Origin: Candidatus Bathyarchaeota archaeon
GTDB lineage: Archaea > Thermoproteota > Bathyarchaeia > RBG-16-48-13 > GCA-020355125
Assembly: GCA_026014905.1 (NCBI GenBank)
Contig: JAOZHK010000075.1
Span: 1 to 15,480, forward strand
Length of the DNA: 15,480 bases
Direction: 5' to 3'
Position numbers and translations under genes: made by a program. Positions 7,453 through 13,598 of this stretch are shown here, piece by piece. The first letter of the stretch is position 1, and each line of letters opens with the position of its first letter. The notes beneath the pieces are model-generated. The model was not told where the DNA came from. It saw only the letters and a list, made by a program, of their open reading frames with translations, and did not search any database.

Positions 7453-7480
7453 GTTTATGGTAGCGTATAATTGCGATCAG

Positions 7481-8485
7481 CTAATATAACTCTCCAGAAT
7501 TATATCGATATTCTGTGGGGCATTCCGTTCCGTTGAAGTATGCATAGTCGCCAACCCATTGAATGAGATCTGGGTCCTGTTCGCTCATCATCATTGGAAT
7601 CCATGGTTTGAATAATGCTTCTCCATATTCTGAGACGCCGAAATCTTGGAGTAGTGATTGAATATCATTGCTGAGGAGGAATTCGATGAATAGCATTGAT
7701 ACTTCAAACTTAGCAGTTGTAATGTTCTGTGGGTTGCAAGCGATGGCGGCATAGACATTTAACGTATCTTTCCCAGCCTCGACATGTTTCACCAATTGTA
7801 TATTGCCTTGGGCATAGTTTGAGAGATAACTACCCATGTCACAAATCGTATAGGCTTCTTTTTCATTCGTCAGTTGTAAGGTTGCGGTCATTCCAGTTCC
7901 CGCCTCTAAATACCATGATTCAAAGCGGATTTCCGAATAATTGTATCCTGCGGCGGCCCATAATCGCTGTTCTTTTGCATGTGTTCCCGAATTGTCACCT
8001 CGAGAGACCAACAGCGCTGTTCCATTCTCGCCTGCAGCTTTGATTGCATCCAACGCTTCGATGGGCGAGGTGCCTCCAACATCAGCGGGGTCAGTATCCG
8101 GTCCAACAATGATGAAAAAGTTATATGCAATGATTTTTCGATTAACCCCATACCCTTCTTCAAGAAATGCAAATTCTTTGACAGGATCGTGGACGAGAAT
8201 CATGTCTGCGTCCCCTCTCTGTGCAGTTGCGATGGCTTTTCCCGTTCCTTGTGAAATAAAGGACACGTTATGCCCAGGGTAGGTTTGTTCAAATCTTTGT
8301 TTTAAAATGTCTAACAGACCCGTTTCATAGAGGCTTGTCGTTGTTGAGACAATGAATTGTTCAGTAGGCCGCGGATACAGGAAGTAAATCGACACTGCAG
8401 CAATGATGACGATTCCGAGGAGGATTGTTGTTTTTCCTTGTGTTGACAACATTGTAGCTACATCACGATAAGTACGGATAAACAT
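7481..8485 (-). CDS. tupA: Tungstate ABC transporter, substrate-binding protein
   Basis: Extracytoplasmic tungstate receptor of 334 aa. A single N-terminal hydrophobic segment (~20-37, TILLGIVIIAAVSIYFLYP) anchors it to the membrane. Mature-domain hallmarks of TupA follow: the oxyanion-binding STTTS (47-51), then GTGKAIATAQRGDADMILVH (80-99), and SRGDNSGTH (161-169). Unlike ModA or WtpA, this TTTS/SRGDxSGTH combination is specific to the TupA family. The C-terminus ends FNGTECPTEYRY. The ATG at 8485 has AGGA 5 nt upstream; an internal ATG at codon 12 is less likely. It heads the tupABC unit, downstream of a TAGC tandem palindrome and a candidate TATA box. Confidence 0.94.
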   Translation of the reverse strand: MFIRTYRDVATMLSTQGKTTILLGIVIIAAVSIYFLYPRPTEQFIVSTTTSLYETGLLDILKQRFEQTYPGHNVSFISQGTGKAIATAQRGDADMILVHDPVKEFAFLEEGYGVNRKIIAYNFFIIVGPDTDPADVGGTSPIEALDAIKAAGENGTALLVSRGDNSGTHAKEQRLWAAAGYNYSEIRFESWYLEAGTGMTATLQLTNEKEAYTICDMGSYLSNYAQGNIQLVKHVEAGKDTLNVYAAIACNPQNITTAKFEVSMLFIEFLLSNDIQSLLQDFGVSEYGEALFKPWIPMMMSEQDPDLIQWVGDYAYFNGTECPTEYRYNSGELY

Positions 8486-8509
8486 ATCGTGTTCCTATTA
8501 TACTTTGCT

Positions 8510-8524
8510 TAGCTAGCTAGCTAG
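8510..8524. promoter_or_regulatory. TAGC tandem palindrome in front of tupA
   Basis: TAGCTAGCTAGCTAG, nearly four copies of the self-complementary unit TAGC, ends 25 bp before the tupA start. With a TATA box at 8546-8555 (minus strand CTCTATATGA) it would cover the predicted transcript start, a position suited to an oxyanion-sensing repressor. Confidence 0.4.
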
Positions 8525-8545
8525 ATTAGGCTTTCGCGGAACAAT

Positions 8546-8555
8546 CATATAGAGA
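8546..8555 (-). promoter_or_regulatory. Candidate TATA box of tupA
   Basis: The minus strand reads TCTATATGA, about 65 bp before the tupA ATG, predicting a leader of about 37 nt. No closer box of equal quality was found, apart from GTATAATA, which lies too near the start codon to act as a TATA box. Confidence 0.35.
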
Positions 8556-8792
8556 ATACGCGTGCGTAGAAAAATGAGGACTCTCTTCTATGGAAATATT
8601 GCATAATCCATATACGCATCGTTTTGACATAGTGGATGCTTTATGTCCTTCTCTTTCAATATTCATGACAGAGATCATCTCCTCAGATTTTGTGAGATCA
8701 AAGGGGGCATGATTTCTCGAGAATATTGTGTACATGTGTGTCCCGAGCGCGGAGCAAAGAAATGTTCTAGGCCCTGGCTGTGAATATACTAC

Positions 8793-8818
8793 ATGGCAGT
8801 ATCAATCAGACATGCCAT
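8793..8818. repeat. Inverted repeat upstream of the coiled-coil gene
   Basis: ATGGCA (8793-8798) and TGCCAT (8813-8818) are perfect inverted arms separated by 14 bp. They end 15 bp before the TATA box at 8833, where an archaeal activator could bind. The arms are only 6 bp long, so chance is possible. Confidence 0.25.
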
Positions 8819-8832
8819 CTCAGGTTGGTTAA

Positions 8833-8842
8833 CTATATATTC
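8833..8842 (+). promoter_or_regulatory. TATA box of the small coiled-coil protein gene
   Basis: CTATATATTC is centred about 37 bp before the ATG at 8875. The short predicted leader contains TTGGAATCAAG, which offers only a weak GGA ribosome-binding site. Confidence 0.55.
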
Positions 8843-8874
8843 GTAATCGAGTTATAGTTGGAATCAAGATTAAA

Positions 8875-9129
8875 ATGACGGAACCTACGCGAAATGATTT
8901 GACTGATTACGTGATTCGTCTAGGAAAACATATTAATCAAATCTATGAACAGTTACAGAGTTTGGATGCCCGTGTAATATCTAACGCGGCAGAGCTCACT
9001 GAGTTAAAGATGTCGATGAGCAGCATTCGTCGAGAGGCTATTGAACAGATAGCTGAGCATTTCATGACAAGACCTCAAATGAATGTTACAGATTTACCGC
9101 GACTTCCTTCTCTACCAGACGATTATTGA
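8875..9129 (+). CDS. Small coiled-coil protein, unknown function
   Basis: A protein of 84 aa, not recognised. Residues ~9-62 are almost entirely helix-forming with heptad-like spacing of hydrophobics (YVIRLGKHINQIYEQLQSL, then ISNAAELTELKMSMSSIRRE), predicting a coiled coil that probably oligomerises. The tail (65-84) is proline-rich and ends acidic (LPRLPSLPDDY), suggesting a flexible extension or peptide ligand. There is no signal peptide, membrane segment or cysteine, so it should be cytoplasmic. A good TATA box precedes it. It stands alone between the divergent tupA and the LsrF-like gene. Regular helical periodicity and the promoter support a real gene. Confidence 0.6.
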   Translation: MTEPTRNDLTDYVIRLGKHINQIYEQLQSLDARVISNAAELTELKMSMSSIRREAIEQIAEHFMTRPQMNVTDLPRLPSLPDDY

Positions 9130-9256
9130 AGTGTGGCATACGCGCGCGTGAAGAGAATAAGCTAGTCTATTTCTATTCAATTCTTATGTCTACATCGCTG
9201 CACATTTAACGTAGAAATCATGTTTGGTTAGTTAGGGTTCGTAAGAGCCTAGCTAG

Positions 9257-9266
9257 CTTTATTAAC
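9257..9266 (+). promoter_or_regulatory. TATA box for a probably leaderless LsrF-like transcript
   Basis: CTTTATTAAC is centred about 31 bp before the ATG at 9293. No Shine-Dalgarno sequence precedes that ATG, so transcription probably starts at or near the start codon. A CTAGCTAGC element overlaps its upstream edge (9249-9257). Confidence 0.5.
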
Positions 9267-9292
9267 ACAAATTGACAAAACATATTCTTTGA

Positions 9293-10102
9293 ATGAAGGA
9301 TGTGGCTTCTTTGAATTGGGGAATGAAAAATCGATTATCACAATTAATTCAGCAAGATGGAAGATGCCTCTTTTTACCCATTGATCATGGCTATTTTCAA
9401 GGACCAACGACGAAGTTAGAAAAGCCTGGAGAGACAATTAAGCCGTTACTCCCTTATTGTGATGCATTATTTGTTACTCGCGGTGTCGCTCGAGCATGTA
9501 TTAATCCCGAGAACACGAAACCTATCATCCTACGAGTTTCAGGCGGCGTAAGTATTATTGGCGATGACCTTGCAAATGAGGGACTTGCCACTTCAATGAA
9601 AGAGGCTGTACGCATCAATGCATCAGCCGTTGGCATCTCAATATTTGTTGGCAGTAAATACGAGCGGCAAACGCTCCTCAATCTCGCAAAATTAGTTGAC
9701 GAAGCGGAAGAATTTGGGATTCCGGTTATGGTAGTCACCGCAGTTGGTCGCGAATTGGAGAAACGAGATGCTCGATATCTGGGATTAGCGTGTCGAATTG
9801 GCGCCGAACTTGGTGCACGGATTGTTAAAACATATTGGTGTGAAGACTTCGATAAAGTAGTGGATGGCTGCCCTGTCCCTGTTGTCATGGCTGGAGGTCC
9901 ACGAGTTGATACGGAACGAGAAGTCTTTGATTTTGTATATGACGGAATACAGAATGGTGCGATCGGGGTAAACCTAGGTCGTAATATCTGGAAAAATGAG
10001 TATCCCGTCGCCATGATCAAAGCGATACGAGCAATCGTTCACGACAATGCGACTGCACGCGAAGCAGATCAATTATTTATGCAGCAAAAAACTGGTAAAT
10101 AA
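9293..10102 (+). CDS. LsrF-like class I aldolase/thiolase (DhnA superfamily)
   Basis: A cytoplasmic TIM-barrel enzyme of 269 aa closest in pattern to LsrF, the 3-hydroxy-5-phosphonooxypentane-2,4-dione thiolase of bacterial autoinducer-2 breakdown. Matching elements are LNWGMKNRLSQ (7-17), PIDHGYFQGPTT (29-40), TRGVARA (62-68), NASAVGISIFVGSKYE (109-124), the Schiff-base lysine K179 in RIVKTYW, GCPVPVVMAGG (192-202), and the phosphate-binding GRNIW (229-233). The HGYFQGPT and VGSKYE signatures separate it from archaeal ADH synthase (AroA') and from fructose-bisphosphate aldolase, the nearest alternatives. No lsr kinase, regulator or transporter is nearby, so the AI-2 role is doubtful. A related phosphorylated ketose or dione is the likely substrate. 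It is followed after 45 nt by a zinc dehydrogenase on the same strand. Confidence 0.85.
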   Translation: MKDVASLNWGMKNRLSQLIQQDGRCLFLPIDHGYFQGPTTKLEKPGETIKPLLPYCDALFVTRGVARACINPENTKPIILRVSGGVSIIGDDLANEGLATSMKEAVRINASAVGISIFVGSKYERQTLLNLAKLVDEAEEFGIPVMVVTAVGRELEKRDARYLGLACRIGAELGARIVKTYWCEDFDKVVDGCPVPVVMAGGPRVDTEREVFDFVYDGIQNGAIGVNLGRNIWKNEYPVAMIKAIRAIVHDNATAREADQLFMQQKTGK

Positions 10103-10147
10103 TATACATACGCCCAATTAAGGTTCTTTTGCCCGGATATGATTTTC

Positions 10148-11167
10148 ATGCGTGTTGCTGTTTATTATAATAACAAAGATATCCGACTCGAAGAACGACC
10201 TATTCCTGTTATCGATCCCGATGAGATCCTCGTCAACGCGAAAGCCTGTGGTATATGTGGAAGTGATGTCTTAGAGTGGTATCGAATTCGGAGTGCGCCA
10301 CGAATCTTAGGGCATGAAATGACGGGAATTATCGTTCAGAAGGGTAAGAATATTCGTACTCTTGAGGTTGGTGACCGTGTTTTTGTTTCTCACCATGTTC
10401 CCTGTAATAATTGTTCTTATTGTCGTAATGGGCATCACACGGCATGTGAAACTCTACATACCACTAACTTTGATCCTGGAGGATTCGCGGAATATATTCG
10501 GGTTCCACAAATTAATATCAGAAATGGGACATTCCCGTTATCCTCCACAATATCCTATGAAGAAGGGACTTTCATAGAACCACTAGGTTGCGTTGTCAGA
10601 GGTCAACGGTTAATCCGTCTCGCCCAGGGCCAAACTGTCTTAGTTCTAGGTTGTGGTGTTACAGGACTACTTCACATCCAGCTTGCGAAACATGCGGGTG
10701 CAAAAAGAGTGATCGCCACGGATGTTCGGGATTACCGATTAGCTGCAGCTAAACGATTTGGTGCGGATGTCACAATTCACGCTCATGACGATGTTCCTGG
10801 CATAACACGAAAAGTCAATAATCAATGCCTGCCGGACAAAGTAATAGTGTGCACAGGCGCATTACCTGCTGTTCACCAAGCATACCACTCGATAGATCGT
10901 GGTGGAACAATCCTGTTTTTTGCGGTACCTCCCCCAACTGAGACGGTTACAATTCCTTTACCCGCTCTGTGGCGAAATGAAATCACATTAATGACCACTT
11001 ATGGTGCAGGTCCTGAGGATCTTACGGAGGCTTTAAACCTTATTCGTGATCAAGATATCAAGGTTAAAGAAATGATTACCCATCGATTCTGTTTAAATGA
11101 TATCGGTAAAGCTTTTCAGATTGTCGCTGAAGCTAATGAATCCATGAAAGTCATCGTAAAATTATGA
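10148..11167 (+). CDS. Zinc-dependent medium-chain alcohol/polyol dehydrogenase
   Basis: An NAD(P)-dependent MDR-family oxidoreductase of 339 aa resembling threonine 3-dehydrogenase and sorbitol/inositol-type dehydrogenases. Catalytic zinc ligands are C37 in ACGICGSD and H56/E57 in GHE, with a further acidic position at E144 (FIEPLGC). The structural zinc lobe is complete: C86, C89, C92 and C100 in CNNCSYCRNGHHTAC. The Rossmann loop GCGVTG is at 168-173, with D192 at the end of the second strand, favouring NAD over NADP. An ATG three codons upstream (10139) is in frame, but GGAT lies immediately before it and 9 nt before the inner ATG, so the inner start is preferred. It is probably co-transcribed with the LsrF-like gene, suggesting consecutive steps on a polyol or sugar-phosphate. 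The exact substrate is unknown. Confidence 0.88.
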   Translation: MRVAVYYNNKDIRLEERPIPVIDPDEILVNAKACGICGSDVLEWYRIRSAPRILGHEMTGIIVQKGKNIRTLEVGDRVFVSHHVPCNNCSYCRNGHHTACETLHTTNFDPGGFAEYIRVPQINIRNGTFPLSSTISYEEGTFIEPLGCVVRGQRLIRLAQGQTVLVLGCGVTGLLHIQLAKHAGAKRVIATDVRDYRLAAAKRFGADVTIHAHDDVPGITRKVNNQCLPDKVIVCTGALPAVHQAYHSIDRGGTILFFAVPPPTETVTIPLPALWRNEITLMTTYGAGPEDLTEALNLIRDQDIKVKEMITHRFCLNDIGKAFQIVAEANESMKVIVKL

Positions 11168-11175
11168 GCAAGATC

Positions 11176-11180
11176 TTTTT
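11176..11180 (+). terminator. Short T5 tract after the dehydrogenase gene
   Basis: Five T (in TCTTTTTC) begin 8 nt after the dehydrogenase stop, in the 37-bp convergent gap. It is short for an archaeal terminator but well placed. Confidence 0.3.
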
Positions 11181-11204
11181 CTGCAGTGTAGGTGCCCACG
11201 CCGA

Positions 11205-11351
11205 TTACCATTCGTACTCTGGGTCTGCGAGTTTCTGCCAGCATGATCGGCAGATAGGTCGTTGTTCATTACGGTACTGAATGTAAACGTGAATATCATT
11301 GCGATGACATTTTCCATTCCAGGGATTCCCGCATTGCTCTCGGTTTAACAT
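11205..11351 (-). CDS. 48-residue four-cysteine zinc-ribbon-like protein
   Basis: A very small gene in the gap between the dehydrogenase and trpA. It begins MLNREQCGNPWNGKC, continues HVYIQYRNEQRPIC and ends CRSCWQKLADPEYEW. Cysteines C7-x7-C15 and C34-x2-C37 form two knuckles spaced for one zinc; H16 and H21 are extra candidate ligands. The middle (DIHVYIQYRNEQRPI) reads as two beta-strands joined by a turn, and the end as a short helix: the order of a treble-clef or ribbon fold. The ATG is the only usable start, since an in-frame TGA lies four codons upstream. GAGAG (11358-11362) gives a weak ribosome-binding site with a 6-nt spacer. It may bind nucleic acid or protein; function is unknown. 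It shares the trp strand but lies 263 bp after trpA, so it probably has its own promoter. Confidence 0.7.
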   Translation of the reverse strand: MLNREQCGNPWNGKCHRNDIHVYIQYRNEQRPICRSCWQKLADPEYEW

Positions 11352-11614
11352 CGTATTCTCTCATTTTTCTTTTACAATATGGAGTGAATCTTTTAGGAGA
11401 TTCGATATTGACGAGATTAGCGGTGCTCTAAGAAAAGACTTGTTATGACACACAGCTACTGATGCGTAATACAATTCATACGTTAGATTCGCATTATAAC
11501 GGGTGGTTTAACACAAATGTATTAATAATCAATGATATAGTTTTGAAGAGTTATAATGATCGTGTTAACTACCAGCGCGGAGATATCTATTTTTCTGCAA
11601 TATCATTTTCTATT
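11352..11614. other. Intergenic region between trpA and the zinc-ribbon gene
   Basis: A/T-rich, 263 bp. A 6-bp inverted repeat GAATCT/AGATTC (11386-11391 and 11398-11403, 6-bp loop) lies about 35-52 bp upstream of the zinc-ribbon start, next to a weak TATA-like ATATTGTA (minus strand, about 11374-11381). No clear T-run follows trpA on its coding strand. No further reading frame was supported. Confidence 0.4.
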
Positions 11615-12439
11615 CTAGCTAACTAAACGTCTGCTGAATCCGCTATTACAACCTTGTTTGATTTGCCTTGCCAATTCTTGAATTTCTGGTAATGTGGTCG
11701 CTGGGTGAGTAAGATTCCTTTCATATATTTTCGCATAGGCACTGCCGACGATGACTCCATCGGCTCCAGCAGCCACCATCGCTTCAGCATGGTGATGTTG
11801 GGAGATTCCAAATCCCGCGAGTAAGGGAATACCTGTCTGTTTTCGAACTGTGTCGATTAGTTGAAATGTCGATTTGTGGAAACGATTTCGAGCTCCTGTA
11901 ACGCCTTCAACATTGATGATGTAGATGAAACCTTTCGCGGCGTCAACAATATGCTGTATCCGGGATTGGCTTGTGGCAGGAGATACTTGGAGAATGACAT
12001 CGATATGGTATTTTCGACTTGCTGCGAAGAGTGGTGGGGCTTCTTCGATTGGGAGATTTGGGACTAAGATCGCTTGAGCGCCTGCGTCGTGAATTGTTTT
12101 GATGAATGATGTAATGCCATAAACATACGGAATATTATAGTAGGTTGTGACGATGATTGGGATTGTGATGCCTTCTTCTCTGAGCTTACGGATGCCTTGA
12201 AAGCATTTTATCGGAGTCATGCCTGCACGTAACGCTCGCTCACAAGCTAGTTGAAAAGTGGGTCCATCTGCGGTGGGATCCGAGAAGGGAATACCAAATT
12301 CGAGTAGATCCGCCTCATTGCTCAGCGTGTGTATGAGCTGCTGGGAAAACGCTTCGTGAGGATCACCATAATATACATGAGGCATATGGGCACCTTCGCC
12401 CCTTTCGCGGAGATGGTGGAGAGTGCTCTCAAGATCCAT
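11615..12439 (-). CDS. trpA: Tryptophan synthase alpha subunit
   Basis: Cleaves indole-3-glycerol phosphate to indole and glyceraldehyde 3-phosphate; the indole is channelled to TrpB. From the ATG at 12439 it is 274 aa, a normal TrpA length. Catalytic E47 and D58 lie in LLEFGIPFSDPTADGP, matching E49 and D60 of the enteric enzyme. The TGARN loop (181-185), GFGIS (209-213) and GADGVIVGSA (225-234) phosphate-binding elements are intact. An ATG two codons upstream (12445) directly abuts GAGGT, whereas the chosen ATG has GAGGT with a 6-nt spacer, so the inner start is preferred. The gene overlaps trpB by 11 nt, indicating translational coupling. It is the last gene of the trp operon in this window. 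Confidence 0.96.
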   Translation of the reverse strand: MDLESTLHHLRERGEGAHMPHVYYGDPHEAFSQQLIHTLSNEADLLEFGIPFSDPTADGPTFQLACERALRAGMTPIKCFQGIRKLREEGITIPIIVTTYYNIPYVYGITSFIKTIHDAGAQAILVPNLPIEEAPPLFAASRKYHIDVILQVSPATSQSRIQHIVDAAKGFIYIINVEGVTGARNRFHKSTFQLIDTVRKQTGIPLLAGFGISQHHHAEAMVAAGADGVIVGSAYAKIYERNLTHPATTLPEIQELARQIKQGCNSGFSRRLVS

Positions 12440-13595
12440 AGACATACCTCATTATTGCTGGAAGGTCTTTATCTCCTCGTCCGGAATAATTTACGATGGT
12501 GAGACGATCGTGATGAAATTCTTCGGGATGTTGAAGTAAGTATGCGATTGCATGAGCGGTTTCGAGTGCAGGGATTAATCCTTCGAGTCGACTCATGGTC
12601 TGGACTGCCTCGTAGACTTGGTGATCAAATGCGTAACCGGCTTTCACTCGCTTGGTTTCACATAAATGAGAGATTTCAGGACCTCTTCCCGGATAATTGA
12701 GTCCTGCTGCCCGAGTTTGAGCGGGTTTGATTTGTCCATGTTGATCTTGTAGGACTTGCATGATCGCACCATGGAGAACCCCAGGCTTTCCGAGTTGAAA
12801 GGCTGCAGCGCTATTCTCCGCCGATAGGGTTTCCCCTCCCCCTTCTATAAAATAGAGTTGAACCGGCTCGTGAAGGAACGGACGAAATGCACCGAGAGCA
12901 TTACTCCCTCCACTACCGCATGCAATGATTGCGTCGGGAAGTCTTGCTTCTTTCTCGAGGATTTGTTGCTTCATCTCGTTTCCGATAACGCTTTGGAAAC
13001 TGGCGACGATCTCAGGAAAGGGGTGGGGCCCAACTGTAGATCCCATAAGGTAATGTGTGGTCTGGGAACAGGTTGTCCATTCCCGTAATGTATCAGATAC
13101 AGCGTCTTTAAGCACCCCTTCTCCGCTGTGGACGGGGGTGATTGTCGCGCCTAAGAGTTTCATACGCTGCACGTTGCTTGCTTGGCGCTTCATGTCTTTC
13201 ACTCCCATAAAGATCTCTGTCTCAAGATCACATACATTTCCCGCCATGGCGGTTGCTAAGCCGTGTTGCCCCGCGGCGGTCTCCGTGATCAACCGTGTTT
13301 TGCCCATTTCTTGGGCGAGAAGGGCTTGACCTATTGCATTATTGAGTTTGTGGGAGCCACCACATAATAGGTCTTCCCGTTTGAGATAGATCGTCGAATC
13401 TATGTGGTCACTGAATTTCTTGGCATAGTAGAGGGGTGTAGGGCGCCCTCCATAATCTTGTAATAATTGATGCAACGTATTTTGAAAGGCAGGGGTTGGA
13501 TAATGTTTAGCAAAGGCTTCTTCCAGCTCAATAAGAACAGGCATTAAGGTTTCGTTCACGTATTGGCCACCATATCTACCAAAATAGCTTTTCAA
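12429..13595 (-). CDS. trpB: Tryptophan synthase beta subunit (TrpB1 type)
   Basis: PLP enzyme of 388 aa that joins indole and serine to make tryptophan. The length and the opening YFGRYGGQYVNETLMP are those of TrpB1, the TrpA-partner form, not the longer TrpB2. The PLP lysine is K83 in GGSHKLNNA; the substrate carboxylate loop is ETAAGQHG (105-112) with catalytic E105; the cofactor phosphate loop is CGSGGSNA (226-233); and IPALETAHA (341-349) and NYSGRGDKD (369-377) are intact. It departs from consensus in GLNYPGRGPE (298-307), where the family has GLDYPGVGPE, so the serine-contacting Asp is Asn300. The start is TTG, supported by AGGAGG 7 nt upstream and an in-frame TAA (the trpF stop) two codons earlier. 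It lies 3 nt after trpF and overlaps trpA. Confidence 0.95.
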   Translation of the reverse strand: MKSYFGRYGGQYVNETLMPVLIELEEAFAKHYPTPAFQNTLHQLLQDYGGRPTPLYYAKKFSDHIDSTIYLKREDLLCGGSHKLNNAIGQALLAQEMGKTRLITETAAGQHGLATAMAGNVCDLETEIFMGVKDMKRQASNVQRMKLLGATITPVHSGEGVLKDAVSDTLREWTTCSQTTHYLMGSTVGPHPFPEIVASFQSVIGNEMKQQILEKEARLPDAIIACGSGGSNALGAFRPFLHEPVQLYFIEGGGETLSAENSAAAFQLGKPGVLHGAIMQVLQDQHGQIKPAQTRAAGLNYPGRGPEISHLCETKRVKAGYAFDHQVYEAVQTMSRLEGLIPALETAHAIAYLLQHPEEFHHDRLTIVNYSGRGDKDLPAIMRYVYGS

Positions 13596-13598
13596 CGA

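Larger units (their letters stand above)
8486..8874. other. Divergent region between tupA and the coiled-coil gene
   Basis: This stretch of 389 bp holds the tupA promoter elements (TAGC tandem 8510-8524, TATA candidate 8546-8555), the promoter of the downstream plus gene (8833-8842) and an inverted repeat (8793-8818). Two overlapping weak reading frames exist: 69 codons on the minus strand (8526-8735), and on the plus strand 8590-8832, interrupted by an in-frame TGA at 8710-8712. Neither resembles a known family, and at most one could be coding. Confidence 0.45.

Noticed and set aside
8526..8735. Minus-strand frame of 69 codons between tupA and the coiled-coil gene
   Set aside because: It overlaps the tupA promoter elements and an opposing plus-strand frame, shows no family resemblance, and its sequence lacks secondary-structure regularity.
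9293..10102. Annotation as AroA' (archaeal ADH synthase feeding aromatic synthesis), tempting beside a trp operon
   Set aside because: The HGYFQGPT, NASAVGISIFVGSKYE and IVKTYW signatures match LsrF better, and no aroB' neighbour is present.
11234..11254. Hairpin TCTGCC-N9-GGCAGA downstream of the dehydrogenase, first seen as a terminator
   Set aside because: It lies inside the coding sequence of the 48-residue zinc-ribbon gene, has no following T-run and is explained by codons.
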